DNA of 64,000 nt from the NCBI GenBank assembly GCA_025765615.1, contig JAIVFJ010000178.1:62001-126000 (forward strand), given 5' to 3'. Positions 31,413 through 44,196 of this stretch are shown in pieces. Below the pieces are notes generated by a model. It had not been told where the DNA came from, searched no databases, and saw only the letters and a program-made list of their open reading frames with translations. The position numbers and the translations under genes are program-made. How positions within the stretch are numbered: the stretch's first letter is position 1; each line of letters opens with the position of its first letter. The DNA comes from Zopfochytrium polystomum (taxonomy: Eukaryota > Chytridiomycota > Chytridiomycetes > Chytridiales > Chytridiaceae).

Positions 31413-31943
31413 ATGAGCGCTTACAAAACGATCTTCGGGTACCGCGTGTGGCCCGCGTCGATCCTCAAGGTCTACTACCCATTCATGCTCTCAGCGACGA
31501 CAATCTACTTCCTTTTCAGTGGCGCTCACTTCGCCATGATGAACAGTTAAGACCCATGCTTCTTTCCGAAAAGCTTCAGGCGCATTTCTCGTCCGATCGT
31601 GGGATGGATCCTGTGAGCGGTGGACTGGGGAGTGCAGGAGACTGCGCTCTGATTGATGGAATCTCCGTAGGCGATCTTATCTCCGATCACTGATCGTTAC
31701 CTGTTCTTTCTTGTTAGGCTCAACGGACAAGTGGGCCAACCTCGTGTAAGTGATATTTAGAGCGTTCCATAAACCCTCGCTTTTCTAAACGATCTCTCTC
31801 CACCATTAGTAAGGACGTTCAAGCTCAGGCGAACATCCAGAAAGAGAAGACGGCTGCCGCTGAGTACCTCGCGTCGCACGTGCGTAATCCTTCGCAGTTA
31901 CGGGGTTGAAGTACTAACGGGTGTTACATAGGCAAAGCACTGA
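31413..31943 (+). CDS. Small membrane protein, probable mitochondrial F1Fo ATP synthase subunit J (Atp18-like)
   Basis: Four exons (31,413-31,545; 31,718-31,745; 31,810-31,879; 31,932-31,943), all GT..AG and in phase, give an 80-residue protein. It has a short polar N-terminus, the motif WPASILKVYYPFMLSATTIY leading into one TM helix, and a charged helical tail with ANLVKDVQAQANIQKEK. The W/P-x-IL-K-x-Y/W-PF pattern before a single helix is characteristic of fungal Atp18 (subunit i/j), which sits in the membrane at the Fo sector. The C-terminal tail is longer than usual, so the assignment is probable rather than certain. AATAAA follows at 32,020. Confidence 0.6.
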
Positions 31944-32019
31944 ACTTTCGTATCGGGTGATTTTGCGGAGCCAATGCGCTTTGGAGTTCTTTGGGAGCAA
32001 GCGTTTTCTGGAAGCAGTG

Positions 32020-32025
32020 AATAAA
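32020..32025 (+). terminator. AATAAA polyadenylation signal
   Basis: 77 nt after the stop codon of the Atp18-like gene. Confidence 0.6.
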
Positions 32026-33200
32026 GTCGGCTAATAAGAGTACATTCTTGGTTGCAACTTTGCATTGTCTATCAAAGGGAAAGCACGGCGGGTGCCTTGA
32101 TCCCTCCAGCTTCGCGACTGTGGGGTCAGTGGCAAAATCTGGCTGTAAAGCCTGTTGAATTCACTCTACTCTTCTCAGTGCACACTAAGTACAATTTGTT
32201 CATATAACATCCACTCCTGCGATTCCGAATGCCTCAACGCGGCGAGACCGAACTTTTCCCAAGTGTGTGCTGAAGCGCTGTTAAGTGGGACCCGCATGAG
32301 TGGGACAGCGTTGTTGTGTTCGGCCAGTTCGTTTACAAGCTGGTTCATATCACGCCTGCTTCATCTGCCGATAGGGAAAATTGCAAAAAAGCGCTAAGCT
32401 GCAGGTTCGACGGTTCGGGCGGCAAGGTTGCGGGTTTTATTTGGGCGTTCATTTGTTGAATTCATATTTTTACAATGCCTCTTTCCGTGCGGGCCCCTCA
32501 AGTTGCCCACGAAGAATCGTTTTTTTGACGGGGACACATCAATCCCACAAGGAAAATTTGGCTGTGGCAACCCAGGCCCCGAGGAAAGCCCCAACTTTTC
32601 GGGTTTGAAAACCGATTGCCCATTTTCAATTAGAAAAATGAGAAAAGAAAGAGAAAAAAAGGTCAGTGATAGTAAAAAGAGGAAAAAACTGACAAGTGGT
32701 CTTGTTGCCCCGCCTGCCCACCAATATCAGCTGTCGCTTGCCGCCACGATCATCATGGCAAACAACTGGTGCTGCACACCAAATACACAAACCAACTGAG
32801 AGAGAAGTAAATTACCCCCCTTGCCGCCACTCCGGCCCACACCATTTGCCCTGATCTTGATCTCATCTCTGCTACAACCCACAGTTACACAGTCAACCAT
32901 CATTGGACAGTGTCTGTGCAATATCTCTGAGAGGTAAGGTGAGCTTTGTTTTTGAGCCTCCACTGATCACCTTGCAGTGTTCAATGCAAATGCAATCAAT
33001 CAGAAGCGAACGAAAACAAAATGTTATGGTCTGCATAAAAGGGCCCTGTCTGGACTCAAGCAGCCACAGTCTAGTGTATGATGGGAGAAACTTTCTCTCT
33101 CAAGTAGAGATTCATTTTGAGAAGTACCGCTATTACGTCCTAGAACCACCAAATTGGAATGGAAGAGAGTATTTTCTTTTGACTGAATTCTGAAAAGCTT
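32026..33200. other. Transition from gene island to repeat block, no gene recognised
   Basis: About 1.2 kb. Composition shifts from GC-rich to neutral or AT-rich near 32,400. Short frames only; no motif recognised. Confidence 0.5.
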
Positions 33201-34770
33201 TTCTGAAGAAGGATTCAAGTTTGCGTATACCAGCTGATAGATCGAAGGACATCATTCTCACTTGTGTGTTTGGAGAATCTGATAATGACAAAGGACTTCA
33301 GTGGGCTGCTTTCTGGAATGGCATTCGATGGCTTCTCCTTGGGCAGTATCGTGACAGCTTCATGACTGCTCTGCTGGCTGGAGGAGAAGAAGCCACAAAA
33401 CTTGCTGTCGCCCTTGCACAATTCACTCACAAGCGCCCACATGTTGTGGATAATGCCTTTGTGCATGTTCCCTATGTAAAGCCAACAAATTTTGAGAGAC
33501 GTTCTAGAGATTCTCTTGTCAAGGATTTAAGAACTCGGACACAGGAAGTGAAAACCTTGAAGAATGAAGTGAGAAAGTGGACGTCCAAATGTGAGAAATG
33601 GCACTTAAAAGAACCATCAGTTCAAAAGGTTGATTTGTTCATTCTCTCTATTACTGCTCACAAACATCTCAGTTGCTTGACTTGTATGGGTCAGAAGTTC
33701 TGCCAAAAATTCGTGCTCAGAAAGCTCAAGACTTAGCGCTGCTTGCTGTGAAGGCAATCTCTTCAGGGTATCTTGATATGAATCGACTCCAGTACCACTT
33801 TGTGTGTTCACAAATGAAGATGTATACGCTCAAAAATCTGTGTGGACAAGCTTCAGCAAAACTTTTTTCTGAAGTTATTTGGTCAAAGTTCATCTATTTG
33901 CATTCAAGCTCTTGTGAGAGTAGGAAGTCGATTGACGCACTCTGAGGTTCTGGATTTGATGAGAATGCTCTGGACAGCAATGATGTTGAGATTCCTCAGT
34001 TCCATCCATCTTGTTCCAATGGGGACCTTATGATCCCTTCTCCCAGGCCCATCCGTGAAAGGATTAGTCAAAAGGAGCGCACTGCAGAGCCTGGATTCAG
34101 TTTGGAGAGAGCTGCTTCAATATATTCTGCTACAGCTGACCTCATTGGCACTGTTCCTGTTGATGTAACTCTTGTTGCAGCACTGGATGATATGTCGATT
34201 GGTACATCTGTTCCTGTGACATTCAGCCTGTCTAAGGGGAGATTTCTTGGTGCAGCAGAGATCTCAAGTGAAAAAAATACCTGGCGAAGAAACAAACTAA
34301 CAAAGGACTGTGAAAAGGTAATTTCTCACTTGCCTTCTTTCAGTTCTAAGTAAAACATAGTTCTTGCGAAAATTGATATGCCAAAGCATGGAATGTGTGA
34401 CATTTCTTCAAGCTCCCAATGATGGTTTTCAGCTCTTCGGTTGGAGGAAAATTCTATTGCATGTTACAGAAATCTCCAGACTTGCTCCACAAGTGGTGAA
34501 GCGAGTTCAACTTGCTCACAATGAAGATTTGAAAGCATTCCAGAAGACTCAGCAAAGGATCAACAAGTCAATTTTGAAACGCCAGAAATCTGAGTCAGCT
34601 GCTCAATCGAAGACATTGAATGTTAGAAGCCATAGACTGAAGTGGTTGAAGTCTCTGTTGAAGATTAGCCATCCAGCAATCTTAGGATTGACTGCACCTT
34701 TGTGGTTGAGAGATGAATGCAGAAATGTTGAAGTAAAGCATGGCATAATAGCAGCAGATAGTTTCAGACA
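33200..34770 (+). pseudogene. Uncharacterised multi-exon ORF chain, truncated by an LTR
   Basis: Consecutive plus-strand frames look like one gene. 33,221-33,627 encodes DKGLQWAAFWNGIRWLLLGQ and a Lys/Glu coiled stretch. A GT..AG intron (33,628-33,672) keeps frame into DLYGSEVLPKIRAQKAQDLA. Later frames give FSLERAASIYSATADLIGTV and a basic helical end with QQRINKSILKRQK. Frame is lost near 33,870 and 34,320. The chain stops where a reversed gypsy LTR begins (34,771). No known domain was recognised. The base composition matches the repeats, not the GC-rich host genes, so it is probably part of an unknown mobile element. Confidence 0.4.
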
Positions 34771-35078
34771 TGTCAGGAACAGGGCAGGACAGGACAAGGC
34801 AGACAAGGAACTGAGAGGAGTGATGATTGTATTGGAAACAATAATTCACTTGAGGGATGGGACAGGTCCCCCATCCCCCTTTTATACCTTTTGAGAGTGT
34901 TCCTTGTCAAGACTCAAAGAAAGTTCCAGAAAGAGCAATTAGTAATACAATGATACCAATGATACCAATGACAACAAGACAAGTCAGGAAAGCAAAGAAG
35001 GTTCCAGAAGGTTCCACAAGGTTCCATGAAGGAATGTTCTAGAAGGTTCCAGAAGGTTCCAGAGGGTGATTCATAACA
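34771..35078 (-). mobile_element. Solo LTR of the gypsy family
   Basis: 308 bp, complete from TGTCAGGAAC to TTCATAACA (reversed LTR), with TATA box and R-region segment present. No internal sequence and no flanking target duplication (left 'agaca', right 'aatga'). It cuts the ORF chain to its left. Confidence 0.9.
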
Positions 35079-35114
35079 AATGACAACAAGACAAGTCAGG
35101 AAAGCAAAGAAGGT
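35079..35114 (-). repeat. LTR internal fragment
   Basis: 36 bp identical to an internal part of the gypsy LTR, placed directly after the solo LTR. It is followed by a perfect 9-bp inverted repeat CATGAGATT-cct-AATCTCATG at 35,115-35,135. Confidence 0.7.
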
Positions 35115-35645
35115 CATGAGATTCCTAATCTCATGGGCCATTGAGCTGTTGAGGTCTCTTTGAAAGCTCTTCCTTGGCTAGTTTATTGGTTTTACCTTTA
35201 CCTATAGTGGCCCCCCATCAATCACAAACAACCACTCTATTCCTATGTTTAAATACTTATTCTTACTTTCAAAAGTAACTCAGTGCTGAAGCCCCACATC
35301 AAAAAGAGCATCCCGTGTTCCTTGTGCTGAATGGGCCTAAGCACAAGGGGCACACCCTTTATTTCTTCTTATTTCTTCTTATTTTTACTCATTTTCTCTT
35401 ATTTTACCTTTTTCACACCTTTCAAGCCTCTGTCCCTGCACTGATGTGGCTTCCCAGCCCTCAATTTCAGCCCATCTCAAATTTGAGGCAGGAGACACTG
35501 GGTGGAGGGGGGTGTGGCTGAAAGATGATTCATTCTTATGAATTGTTCTTTTCTTTCATTTGCTCCTTTTTACTATCTTTTGTCTTTTCAACCTTCTTGC
35601 GAGGCTGCCTCCACTCACAACAGCGCCTTCTACACTGCAACTTCA

Positions 35646-35708
35646 ACAAGGTTCCATGAAGGAATGTTCTAGAAGGTTCCAGGGGTTTCCAGAGGGTGAT
35701 TCATAACA
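35646..35708 (-). repeat. Terminal fragment of the gypsy LTR
   Basis: 63 bp matching the first part of the LTR in reverse, ending TTCATAACA. The sequence 35,136-35,645 between the fragments shows only T-rich low complexity and no gene. Confidence 0.75.
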
Positions 35709-35899
35709 GTGCTGGCCCATAAGAAGCTCACAAATACCAGCGTTGAAGGGTCCAACGCAAACAGGTCGTGATGTAATATACACAGAAAAAAGAGTCTGTC
35801 ACATTTTCCAAAAGTTGGATCCTTCTTTGGAAGCATTCTGCGCAACACATCTAGCTTGAAGTACTGCTTGCCTCCAATTGAGGCTTTAGTTCATTCTGT

Positions 35900-36695
35900 T
35901 TGGCGGAACTGAATGGTTAGCAGCAAGAGGCACAAGATGGACCCGAACCTATTGTGACTGTCAGTTATCGTTCTCACAATGCCCATGGGAGAGCAAGCCA
36001 CTGCCAATGCAGACCTGGGCGCTGGCTTGCGCTGATGACAAATACTCTGAGTATTAAGTGGAATGGAAACCTGGTGTCAACAGTGTTCCTCCTCCTCTGC
36101 TCAAGCAGATAATTTAGGAGAGGTTTTTACCCTGTGCCAGCCACACTTGCCTAGCAACTATTACAGCATGTATATCATCATTATGTATTAATTATTCATA
36201 ACAGAGTTTTTTTTCTCTTTCTCTCCAAGTTGGGGAGAAGGACCACCCACAAACACACATCACCACTTCATTCACTCCTTCTGATCACTCACTCAGAGTA
36301 GACTGTTTACACATTCCATGCTTCATACTCAAGTTCATCCAGCTCAAGCATGGGCAAGAGGGGCTGACCATCAAACAACTGTAAACAGTCTACTCTGAAT
36401 GAGTGATCAGAAGGAGTGAATGAAGTGGAGATGTGTGTTTTTAGGTGGTCCTTCTCCCCAACTTGGAGAGAAAGAGAAAAAAAACTCTGTTATGAATAAT
36501 TAATACATAATGATAATGATGATATGCACGCTGTACTAGTTGCTAGGCAAGCATGACTGGCATGGGGTAAAAACCTCTCCTATATTATCTGCTTGAGCAG
36601 AGGAGGAGGAGGAAAACTGTTAACACAGGGTTTCCGTTCCACTTAAAACTCAGAGTATTTGTCAACAGCACAAGCCAGCGCCCAGGTCTGCATTG
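35900..36695. mobile_element. Foldback element F2, two copies back to back, split by gypsy copy 2
   Basis: Centre and right arm of one copy run to CTGTTTACA at 36,311. After a 68-bp spacer a left arm starts at 36,380 (TGTAAACAGTC) and continues to 36,695, where the gypsy LTR begins within the element's central segment ('cccaggtctgcattg'). Sequence matches F1 through arms and centre. Confidence 0.75.
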
Positions 36696-37053
36696 TGTTA
36701 TGAATCACCCTCTGGAACCTTCTGGAACCTTCTGGAACCTTCTAGAACATTCCTTCATGGAACCTTGTGGAACCTTCTGGAACCTTCTTTGCTTTCCTGA
36801 CTTGTCTTGTTGTCATTGGTATCATTGGTATCATTGTATTACTAATTGCTCTTTCTGGAACTTTCTTTGAGTCTTGACAAGGAACACTCTCAAAAGGTAT
36901 AAAAGGGGGATGGGGGACCTGTCCCATCCCTCAAGTGAATTATTGTTTCCAATACAATCATCACTCCTCTCAGTTCCTTGTCTGCCTTGTCCTGTCCTGC
37001 CCTGTTCCTGACATCATAATTCACTTCACCCTCTCCTACTACTCTCTGCCATC

Positions 37054-37747
37054 ATGTCTGACCCAAACAACACCTTCCCTGATGCAACTGCCTTCCAAGC
37101 CTTGATGGACCAATTACAAGCCCTTTCAAGACAAACACACCAACTTCAAGAACAAGTCCTTCACCAGCAGCACCAGCTTCAACAACAACTTCACCAACAA
37201 GAACATCAAGCTCTTCCCCTGCCTCAAGCCAACCAAGCAAGAGAGCCCAAGGCTCCCAGCCCTGACAAGTTCACTGGGCTGGCCAAAGACCTTAGGAACT
37301 TTATGGCCACTGTGGAGAATGTCATCCTTCTCCAACCTTCAAGATTTCCCAGTGAGCAAGTCAAGGTTCTTTTCACAAGCACCCTCCTGTCTGGTCAAGC
37401 TCAATCATGGTACAGATCTCTCCCAAGCACACCCACCACCCTGCAAGAGCTCTGGGAGGGGCTGGAGGCTACCTTTGGTGACCCCTACGCATCTTGGACA
37501 GCAAGATCCAAGCTCAAGCATATCAAGCAAGGAAAGCAATCTTGTGTGGCCTACACCAACCAATTCAAGCAACTAGCCAGAGACTCTGGATACAATGATG
37601 CAGCTCTGATGGAGCTGTACCATGATGGTCTCCATGAGTCTATCCAAGACATGCTCTCCCAGTCTCTGCACATCCCTGAGACCTTGGAAGAGTACATTCT
37701 CCTTGCCATCAAGATTGACAACAGACTCTACTCCAAGAGGCTGAAGC
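37054..37747 (+). pseudogene. gag: Gag of gypsy copy 2, 5' part
   Basis: Same capsid protein as copy 1 with a handful of substitutions, from ATG 37,054 to the copia insertion after SKRLK. The remainder, including the zinc knuckle, resumes at 44,197 but has an extra base in the knuckle (about 44,370). Confidence 0.88.
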
Positions 37748-38585
37748 TGTTAGTTTTGGGTCTTTTGGTGTAAGCAGTGTGCAGGAGCTTTGACCTGATA
37801 CTGCTCTGCAAGGATGGCTTGCAGCATTTTGCAAGTGATGGTCCTTGTAACAGTTTTGTATAAAGACAAACACAAGACTGACAGAAGCCAAGATCAACCT
37901 CCCACCACCACCACCTTCAGTAGTGTACTCCACCCATCACCACAGCAGCCCAATCCATCAATCAGCCAACATAGCGAAATTCTTTCATACAAAACTGTTA
38001 CCCATCCCAATCACTTCCCCCTTGGTTTCAACAAAATCCAATCAGTAGAAGGGGTTGTAGGCTTTTCAGATCTGCCAACTTCGTGGAGCGATCACGAGCG
38101 CTACAGACATCGTACAGCAATTTCGTTACTACCATCGGAAAGCTCTTGATCTCCTCTTTCCAACGAACCCACCTGATCTCGGATCGGACGCTCCTGCATC
38201 GTATCCACCGCCTCCAAAATCGTCGCCCACTTTTCCAACTTCAACCTCAATTTGCTCGCCTTCCAGACTCCCCCAGCCGATCCCAAGCTATCTTTGGAAA
38301 GGCCTGCTTCTGGACTACACAACTGTCACCAGCGGCATCCCAAAATCACTCTCCTTTGTGATAAGCGCCCACTTTTTCCATTCAGAGTCACCAGTTTACC
38401 TCCAACCCTCACCATTAATTTTTGATTTTTTGTCCCCAATTGGAGACAATGACCACCCCCCTACCTGACACACACCAAGCTAACAAACCAACTTTTCATC
38501 TGCTGCAACACCACCTTCACAACACACCCAAAATCCAACGAAATCCCTTCAAACTTGGCACACATAATCGTCCTGAGAAAACAAC

Positions 38586-39153
38586 ATGACTACTGACTCA
38601 ACCAATCACATCAACGCAGAGCAGAACGATGCAGTTGATCCACTAGACCTCTGCGCCACTGGAACCTGTCTCATCAGAGATGGACCATTCCAAGGACAGA
38701 GATTCCAACTGGTGTTTCCGTCTTGTGGACCAGAGAAAGTAACTTGGTTTCCTGGTGCACAGAACCAGAATGCACATTGCTGTCTAATCATTCCTCGCCA
38801 CATCCATCAAGCCCTCACCCAAATCACACCTGGTCAAACTTGCAAAGGAGATCATTGACGACTTTGAATGCGTTAAAATGGAACCAACTGAAGCCTCAGA
38901 TGCCTTCATTACCCGATTCACTGAAGCGTACCATCGAGTCGACAGCTTTGCAAAGTCAGCAGCTGGAGAACTTCTCCATCATATTCGCCCTTTCCAACAA
39001 GTTGTTCGAATCTTTGTTGGCTCACTGGGCCAAAGCCTGTTGGATATGGGGAAAGGAAAAGATTTTCTTGTTGTTGGCAACCCAGCTCCTCAGATAACAA
39101 GTTTAGCCAAACTAATCTCACTCTTCAAAACCTGTTTGACAAAACAACTATGA
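38586..39153 (+). pseudogene. Copia gag-like region
   Basis: Two frames (38,586-38,858 and 38,845-39,153) encode a start-to-middle capsid-like protein with GPFQGQRFQLVFPSC and EASDAFITRFTEAYHRVDSF, typical of the copia gag helix region. A frame change joins them. No zinc knuckle was seen. Confidence 0.5.
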
Positions 39154-39901
39154 TAAGCAACACATCGAGCTGGCTGATCAAGCAACAATCACTCGGCTAC
39201 TGCTGCACCAGAAATCACCACACCAACTATTACTATCCTGGTTATCTGCCTCTTCATATTGATTGAACAACAAACAGCAGAGGTCCTCAAAAACAAACCA
39301 GCTCCATCAACTAATAATCAATCTGCTAAGTGTTTTGCTCTTTGCTTTTGAAATGCATCAAAGTAACTGCCTTTATCCTCTCAACATTCAGCCATGCAGT
39401 CTCCTGTCAGCAATGATTCATCATTCCATGAACATCAACACAGGCATTTTAGTTTTTGGAGACCTGCACCTCTAACAACTGTCCCTGTGCCCTCTTAATA
39501 ATACTTACTCATTTTCAACAGGGCATAACAAATTAGGAATTAATGATATGGTGTTTTCCTCGTCTATCAACCCATGGAGTTGGCAGTTCAATTTCTGGAT
39601 TCCCTGATACAATTATCATTGACATGGCCACCTTTTGAGATCAGAGTGTTTTCAACCACACTGAAACTCTCACCATCAAACATATTAGTGATTGGGATGA
39701 CCAATAGTTGTGCAAGTGCCAACTCTCACGACCATGGCAACCTTGTGCAATTTCCTCATAACTTTGGACTCTGTTACATCAAGCTAAGCCTCTCTTTATC
39801 TTTTCTCACATAACTTCTGCACTTCAGCCAAAGACAATTTGCAGTCCATTCATTGATAGAACAAGGACTGGTTGAGTAGTTTAACAATCCTCTAACCATT
39901 T

Positions 39902-40070
39902 TGTAAACAGTCTATTCTGAGTGGTTGCTAGGCAAGCGTGACTGGCACAGGGTCAAAACCTCTCATATATTATCTGCTTGAGCAGAGGAGGAGGAAAACT
40001 GTTGACACTGGGTTTCCGTTCCACTTAATACTCAGAGTATTTGTCATCAGCACAAGCCAGCGTCCAGTAC
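39902..40070. repeat. Foldback fragment F3 inside copia
   Basis: Left terminus TGTAAACAGTCTA joined by an internal deletion to the inner part of the arm ('gttgctaggcaagcgtgactgg' region), ending near 'gccagcgtccag'. One arm only. Confidence 0.7.
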
Positions 40071-42012
40071 AACATCAAACATCATCTTCCACTTAGGGGG
40101 GAGGATTCTAGGGATAAGTGAAAGATGATCACTGGCACTGTATTGCCAATTAGATGGAAGATGCTTGGAATAAGTGAACGATGATCATCAGCGCAGAGTT
40201 GCAAAGTGGTCTCAGCATGGATTGGCACCAACTTGGCATGGTCTTCTTGGTGCCAGGCTGCTGGCTTGGGAAAACGCTCTATCCATTTTAGCCAAATGAA
40301 ACTGGACTCAGGAGTCAAACTATGGAATACACTATTATTGCTGGGCTTACTTGACCCTGGCTAGGGACCTCAACTCGCACACTGCTTCAGCTTTTATACA
40401 CAGACACACTAACACACTACACCAGGTCCCACATCACAGGAAATTCCACAGCCATACCTGAATCCTCACCTTGATTGCATCACCCTGATGAATTATCCTA
40501 ACCAAAACACAATGTTCCTTGAAATAACTTTTGCCTCATTCCGAGGAGTATCAACGTTTATCTTTATTGGACACTCAACACTAACACTTTTTCAGAGCAA
40601 ACTATAACAAGCTTAACATTGCAAGATTACTGAAGTTCCATTCTCATCTAAGATTCTTCCTTTGCCGAACCAAATCTAACTGACTCTAGATTTCAAACTG
40701 CTCTTAATAGAGTCACTCCAGAACAGCTATGTTCTTTGAATGCCTCATGCATTCATCCAGCATGCATTCATGCAGCATAACCAGGATCTGGAAGCTTCAG
40801 AGATTGCCCTCAACTTTTGTAATCTGACCAGAAACTTTGTGGTTTGGCTTGGATGTTAGACTTGACAAAAACATTCTGCTGATTCTTTCTTTAACGAGGC
40901 AGAGTAGAAGACATCAGGCTAAGTCTTTGTTCCCTTTGCTTGCACTAACACTCTTCTACCAGCATAAATTCCACAACATCAGTTGGAGACTAAAGGCAAA
41001 TCATCATCAAGCAATCAAACTCTTTCGAAACATCTGGATATACTAACTCTCACAAATGCTTTCTACCACTAACTTTGTCTCTATCTTTATTTTCCACTCT
41101 TGACCAACAAAAACAAAAATCAACCACCTCACACAGTTACAATTACCATATCATCAAACTATTCAAACCTCAGCAATCTCAGCAAAATTCAGGAAACCTT
41201 CAACTATTCATTCCTGCAGATCAGCTTCAGAAACAACACCAACATCACCACTTTGCTCCATTCAGTCACCAGTCACCTTGAACCATCTTTGAACCTGAAT
41301 TTTGCCAGTTGAACAAGTTGAATTGGAATTGCTTTCAGTTTTCTGCTGTCTCAACAAAGTCAGACAAAGCATCAACCATTCCCCACAGCAGAGTCACTCC
41401 AGAAAACAACAACTTCCTCCATTCAGTCAGCATTCAGCTTCAGCAATCAGAATTGGAAGAAGTCAAACTGGAATTGGTAAAAGTATCAACCACATGGTAA
41501 TCCACAGCAAAAGTGAATCAGATAACGATGTACAGCTCTGGTGTTGGAGGTGACGGCACGATGGGTTGGATTCCGTGCTACTGCAATTAACGTCATCTCC
41601 AGTGGGCCTTATTGGGACACTATAGGCATGACTGAGGGAGACCAGATCGGGGGGTAGACTGGCAATGTGAAGCAACCGAAGGCCCACGACAACCGAAGCC
41701 CCAGCTCGTAGGCTAGTGTGGCCTGGACCTGTGTCAGAGGAGGTGGAGTCCTGAGCAGGGAGCCCATTCTGTGAGGAGCGCCAACCAGGAGACAGTTATT
41801 CTCCTGATGTGCCCAGGCGAGACGCGGGGGGTAGCGTTGAGGGCAAGCTGTGTATGGGGGAGTGGTTGCCTCACCTCAAAGGGTACTGGGGGGAGCCCAG
41901 ACCAGCATCGTGGGGAAGGCTCACCTGTGCATTTCATCCTTGCTTACTTTTGTGCGTTGGATATCTGAGACTGTTATAACTAATTCCTCCAAAGTCCCTA
42001 CAAGATAAAACA
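40071..42012. other. Copia interior without recognisable coding
   Basis: About 1.9 kb where integrase would be expected. Frames are short; no HHCC or DDE motif found. A GC-rich block at about 41,540-41,950 differs in composition from the rest of the element and may be a separate small insertion. Confidence 0.5.
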
Positions 42013-43714
42013 ATGGCAGACACACCCACTAGGGATGCCTCACAGGCTTCTCCACCTCCAGAACCACCTCCACCAGAACCACCTCCTCATCACCAACATT
42101 CACGTTCACCATCACCTGACAACTCAGCCAAGCGTACGCGTTCTGGGCAAACCTACCTCACAAGCACAACATGTCCTGACCCCCAAACTCGTGCAGAAGC
42201 CATGTCGGGTAAATGGTCCAAGGAGTGGATTGCAGCGGAGCAGACTGAGATTGATGCCCTTCGCACTTTAGCAGCCTTTGAAGTTGTGGAACGGCCCACC
42301 AACATCAACGTCGTGCAGAACAAATGGGTCTACAAGGTCAAACTTAAACCAGACAGCAGCATTGAGCGCTTCCGTGCACGGCTTGTGGCTAAGGGCTTCA
42401 CTCAACGTCATGGCATTGATTTTTGGAATACTCACTCTCCTGTTGTCTGAATCAACAGTCTTCGTTGGCTCATTGCCATGGCGGCTGCAAACAACTGGCA
42501 CACTGCTATTGTCGACATCAGCAATGCGTACCTAAACAGCATGCTTGATGTGCCCATTTACATGGAGCAGCCAGATGGCTACCGCAGTGATGGCAAAGTA
42601 TGGCTACTGAAGAGAGCTGTTAATGGTATCAAGCAAGCTGGCTGGTGTTGTTACCAAGAACTGATTGACCACCTGAAGTCGAATGGATATCAGCAAAGCA
42701 CAGCAGACCCCTGTATCCTCTTCCGTCAAGAGAATGGAAAAGTCATTTTCATTGCCATCTATGTCGATGATATTTGTTTCTTTGGGGATTCTGGGGAGAT
42801 CACCTTTGCCATCACACTGCTAAAATCTCGTTACAAGCTCTGTGAAATAGGAACAATCAAAACCATCCTCAATATGCAACTGGAACACCGCCACAACGGA
42901 ATCTTCTTGCACCAGAAAGCCTATATCAAGGAGTTACTTCAACGCCATGCCAACACTATCAACAACCGCACTGCAGTAACTGCCCTTCCCAGTAGTCTCA
43001 ATCTTCACCCACGTGGAATCGACGAAGCAGCTGCAGACAAGAGACTGTACCAGGCAATCCTTGGTGGCATCAACTACCTTGCAACACACACGCGGCCAGA
43101 CCTTGCCCCAGCAGTTTCATACCTTGGTGCCTTCAGCAAGGACCCTAGCAAGCAACACATGAAGATCCTTATTCAGGGTTCTCGAATATCTCAACAGTAC
43201 TAGTGAGTATGGTTTATTCTATTCTTGCAACTGCACAGATATAGCTGGTTACTCCGACGCTGCCCATGGTGTCCACTCAGATGGGAAATCACAGCTTGGC
43301 TACTATGTTCTGTTTGGAGGAACAGCTATTAGTTGGACATCTGTTCGAAGCAGCACTGTCATGCTGTCACCGCAGGAAGCTGAATATGTAGCTGTGTCTG
43401 AAATGGGGCGAGAACTTAAGGCACTATCCCAACTCTATTCAGCACTTCAACTTCCATCTCCCACTCCTCTTGTCATCTACACTGACAACAGCAGTGTGAT
43501 CAACCTCAGTTCAAATGATCTTTACACCAATCGGTCAAAGCATATCATGGTAAAGTATCATTATATTCGAGAACTCGTGGAACAAAAAGTAGTACGGCTT
43601 GAGTGGATTGCTGGAGGAGAACAGCCTGCAGACTATATGCCAAAATCTCTCTCAGCTGCTCTCAGTGAATACCATTTGAGTCGTATTGGCCTTTGTTTCT
43701 TCTCTTTCCTCTGA
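42013..43714 (+). pseudogene. pol: Copia reverse transcriptase and RNase H
   Basis: From ATG 42,013: a Pro-rich linker, then the RVT_2 fold with NKWVYKVKLKPDSSIERFRA and RLVAKGFTQRHGIDF. An in-frame TGA at 42,448 follows SPVV where an Arg is expected. The frame then runs on through DISNAYLNSML, the polymerase active site YVDDICFF, and LHQKAYIKELLQ to a stop at 43,201. RNase H lies in another frame (about 43,245-43,714) with GYSDAAHG, LSPQEAEYVA and VIYTDNSSV. One stop codon and one frame change inactivate it. Confidence 0.88.
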
Positions 43715-44196
43715 TTCATTTTTTTTTTCTATCTGTGAAGTTGTTTTCTTCTTTGTTCTTTTTCATTACTTTGACTCATTTTCTTTTACCTCTGAAGTTC
43801 AATATGTGCTAGTGTGGTCTGTCCTTTCTGTTCTGCCATCCGATGGCCAGTCATACCTGTTTGTGATTCTTCTTTTTCTGGTGTACGGTTTCCTTAAGTT
43901 GACTATGGCTTAAGGTTTTCCTCCTGTGCCGGCCTTTGCTCCTGCCCACAGCTTAGGGGGAGTGTTAGTTTTGGGTCTTTTGGTGTAAGCAGTGTGCAGG
44001 AGCTTTGACCTGATACTGCCCTGCAAGGATGACTTGCAGCATTTTGCAAGTGATGGTCCTTGTAACAGTTTTGTATAAAGACAAACACAAGACTGACCGA
44101 AGCCAAGATCAACCTCCCACCACCACCACCTTCAGTAGTGTACACCACAGCAGCCCAACCCATCAATCAGCCACCATAGCATATTCTTTCAGAAGC

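Larger units (their letters stand above)
37748..44191 (+). mobile_element. Ty1/copia retrotransposon inserted in gypsy gag
   Basis: LTRs 37,748-37,987 (240 bp) and 43,963-44,191 (229 bp), both TGTTAG...TTCA. A 5-bp target duplication GAAGC lies at 37,743-37,747 and 44,192-44,196; removing the element restores the gypsy sequence seen in copy 1. A purine tract TTAGGGGGAG precedes the 3' LTR. Coding: a gag-like region at 38,586-39,150, then RVT_2 reverse transcriptase and RNase H at 42,013-43,714. I could not find the integrase. A foldback fragment and a GC-rich block lie in between. Defective. Confidence 0.92.
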
